Of a stretch of 6,797 nt of DNA, positions 6,178 through 6,797 are shown in pieces. Numbering within the stretch: position 1 is the stretch's first letter; each line of letters opens with the position of its first letter. Origin of the DNA: an uncultured bacterium (GTDB lineage Bacteria; Bacteroidota; Bacteroidia; Bacteroidales; Muribaculaceae); assembly GCA_905214735.1 (NCBI GenBank), contig CAJMNI010000062.1:1-6797 (forward strand), written 5' to 3'. Position numbers and translations under genes: made by a program. The notes under the pieces are model-generated. The model saw nothing but the letters and a program-made list of their open reading frames with translations, was not told the origin of the DNA and did no database searches.

Positions 6178-6519
6178 AAACGGGGATGGCACATTTTAAA
6201 CTCGCCTGCTGAAACAGCTGTGCTCGACTCCAAATACACATTTAAAAATAATGACAATGATAAAGTCGATCAGCAATATATCATCAAGCAACTGTCGGGA
6301 TATGCCCGTGACAAAAGAATGCTCAAACGCCTTGGCATCGACACTTCCGATGAGGATAAGATACCTATAGTGAAATGCATAATCCTCTATCCTGAGACGA
6401 GAGAGAAAGGCGCCTCCTTCAGCTACGACATAAAGGCGGTTGGCAACATAGTAAAATTCTTCAAATGCCCGGTCCCGCTACCCGTTCAAAACCTTCAAAC
6501 GACACCGACACCCACATAA
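6178..6519 (+). pseudogene. C-terminal remnant of a restriction-type PD-(D/E)XK nuclease
   Basis: The frame is open from 6178, just after an in-frame TAA, to the TAA at 6517-6519. It has no ATG; the only usual alternative start is GTG 6220. The peptide begins mid-domain: ETAVLDSKYTF, then VDQQYIIKQLSGYARD and IVKCIILYPE. This resembles the C-terminal nuclease region of McrC-like or LlaJI-like restriction proteins, where (D/E)xK (here D-S-K) is followed by a QxxxY-type helix. The upstream PD strand and the large N-terminal part expected for these families are missing, so I read it as a truncated gene. Starting at GTG 6220 would cut into the core strand and is unlikely to give a folded protein. 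It begins about 60 bases after the permease stop. The family assignment is from motif memory and is moderate at best; a small independent gene is the alternative. Confidence 0.45.
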
Positions 6520-6540
6520 ACTTAGTTACTCTGTTCGGCA

Positions 6541-6565
6541 AACTTGCCCCAACACGGAGCAAGTT
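6541..6565 (+). terminator. Hairpin downstream of the nuclease remnant, weak terminator candidate
   Basis: AACTTGC (6541-6547) and GCAAGTT (6559-6565) form a perfect 7-bp stem. Two further C-G pairs inside (6549:6557, 6550:6556) follow a C-A mismatch and leave a loop of AACAC. No T-run follows, so intrinsic termination is doubtful. It lies 21 bases after the stop at 6519. Confidence 0.3.
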
Positions 6566-6628
6566 GTATAAAGTAGTTCCAACTCGGTCGGGAAAAGAGA
6601 GATCCGGGTTAAAATAAAACGATTGAAA

Positions 6629-6787
6629 ATGCAAGATTTTGTAGCTATAGATTTCGAGACGGCCAACGGGCGTCGCTCAAGCGTATGCAGTGTTGGCATT
6701 GTCATAGTGCGCGGCGGAGAGATTGTGGATAAATTCTATTCACTAATTAGGGATATTCAGTTAATGGCGGTGCCGGAGGTCAGCTAA
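6629..6787 (+). pseudogene. DEDDh 3'-5' exonuclease (DNA polymerase III epsilon-like), truncated
   Basis: The 52-residue frame starts with FVAIDFETAN (4-13), the Exo I motif of the DEDDh family with catalytic D8 and E10, and continues SVCSVGIVIVRGGEIVDKFYSLIR (18-41), typical of small epsilon-like exonucleases of 170-200 residues. These remove nucleotides from DNA 3' ends using two metal ions. After R41 the family expects a P-x-P-x-Y-Y type turn and then the VHGLT region of Exo II. Instead the sequence reads DIQLMAVPEVS and stops at 6785-6787. Exo II and Exo III are absent, so the product as written would be inactive. The break is at about 6752, only 45 bases from the window end, so an insertion, a rearrangement or an assembly error are all possible. 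ATG 6629 fits the family N-terminus. No canonical promoter is seen upstream. Confidence 0.65.
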
Positions 6788-6797
6788 AGTCGCTCAG

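Overview
The window looks like chromosomal DNA of a Bacteroidota bacterium, most likely order Bacteroidales (a gut lineage such as Muribaculaceae would fit, but that level is inference). The grounds are four well-placed promoters of the Bacteroidetes type (TTG/TTTG, a spacer of about 18-22 bases, then TAnnTTTG), weak or absent Shine-Dalgarno sequences, and gene families common in that group. There are no rRNA or tRNA genes, no CRISPR array and no intact transposase.

Layout. At the extreme left edge 12 codons of a leftward reading frame run off the window. Next come three rightward genes: a DUF2461 protein (104-787), a small DUF805 membrane protein (907-1269) with its own promoter, and a membrane-anchored protein whose C-terminal domain carries a PD-(D/E)XK nuclease-like signature (1330-2022). 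A GC-rich hairpin separates the last two. A family 2 glycosyltransferase (2070-3101) lies on the minus strand, converging on the nuclease-like gene. A divergent promoter region of 226 bases separates it from a secreted alpha/beta hydrolase (3328-4710). A non-coding stretch of about 400 bases with possible RNA structure and short repeats then leads to a FecCD/BtuC-type ABC transporter permease (5118-6116).

The right end looks damaged. Just after the permease, where its ATPase and binding protein might be expected, there is only the C-terminal part of a restriction-type nuclease (about 6178-6519). After that comes the first 41 codons of a DEDDh exonuclease, whose sequence departs from its family at about 6752. 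Either this is a rearranged locus, or the last ~45 bases are an assembly or contig-edge artefact.

The genes do not form one obvious pathway. Most are separately promoted housekeeping or envelope functions. The most unusual item is the membrane-anchored PD-(D/E)XK-like protein next to DUF805. The most useful regulatory observations are the inverted repeats at the two divergent promoters and the structured leader before the permease. I do not see a clear, complete, previously undescribed system here.
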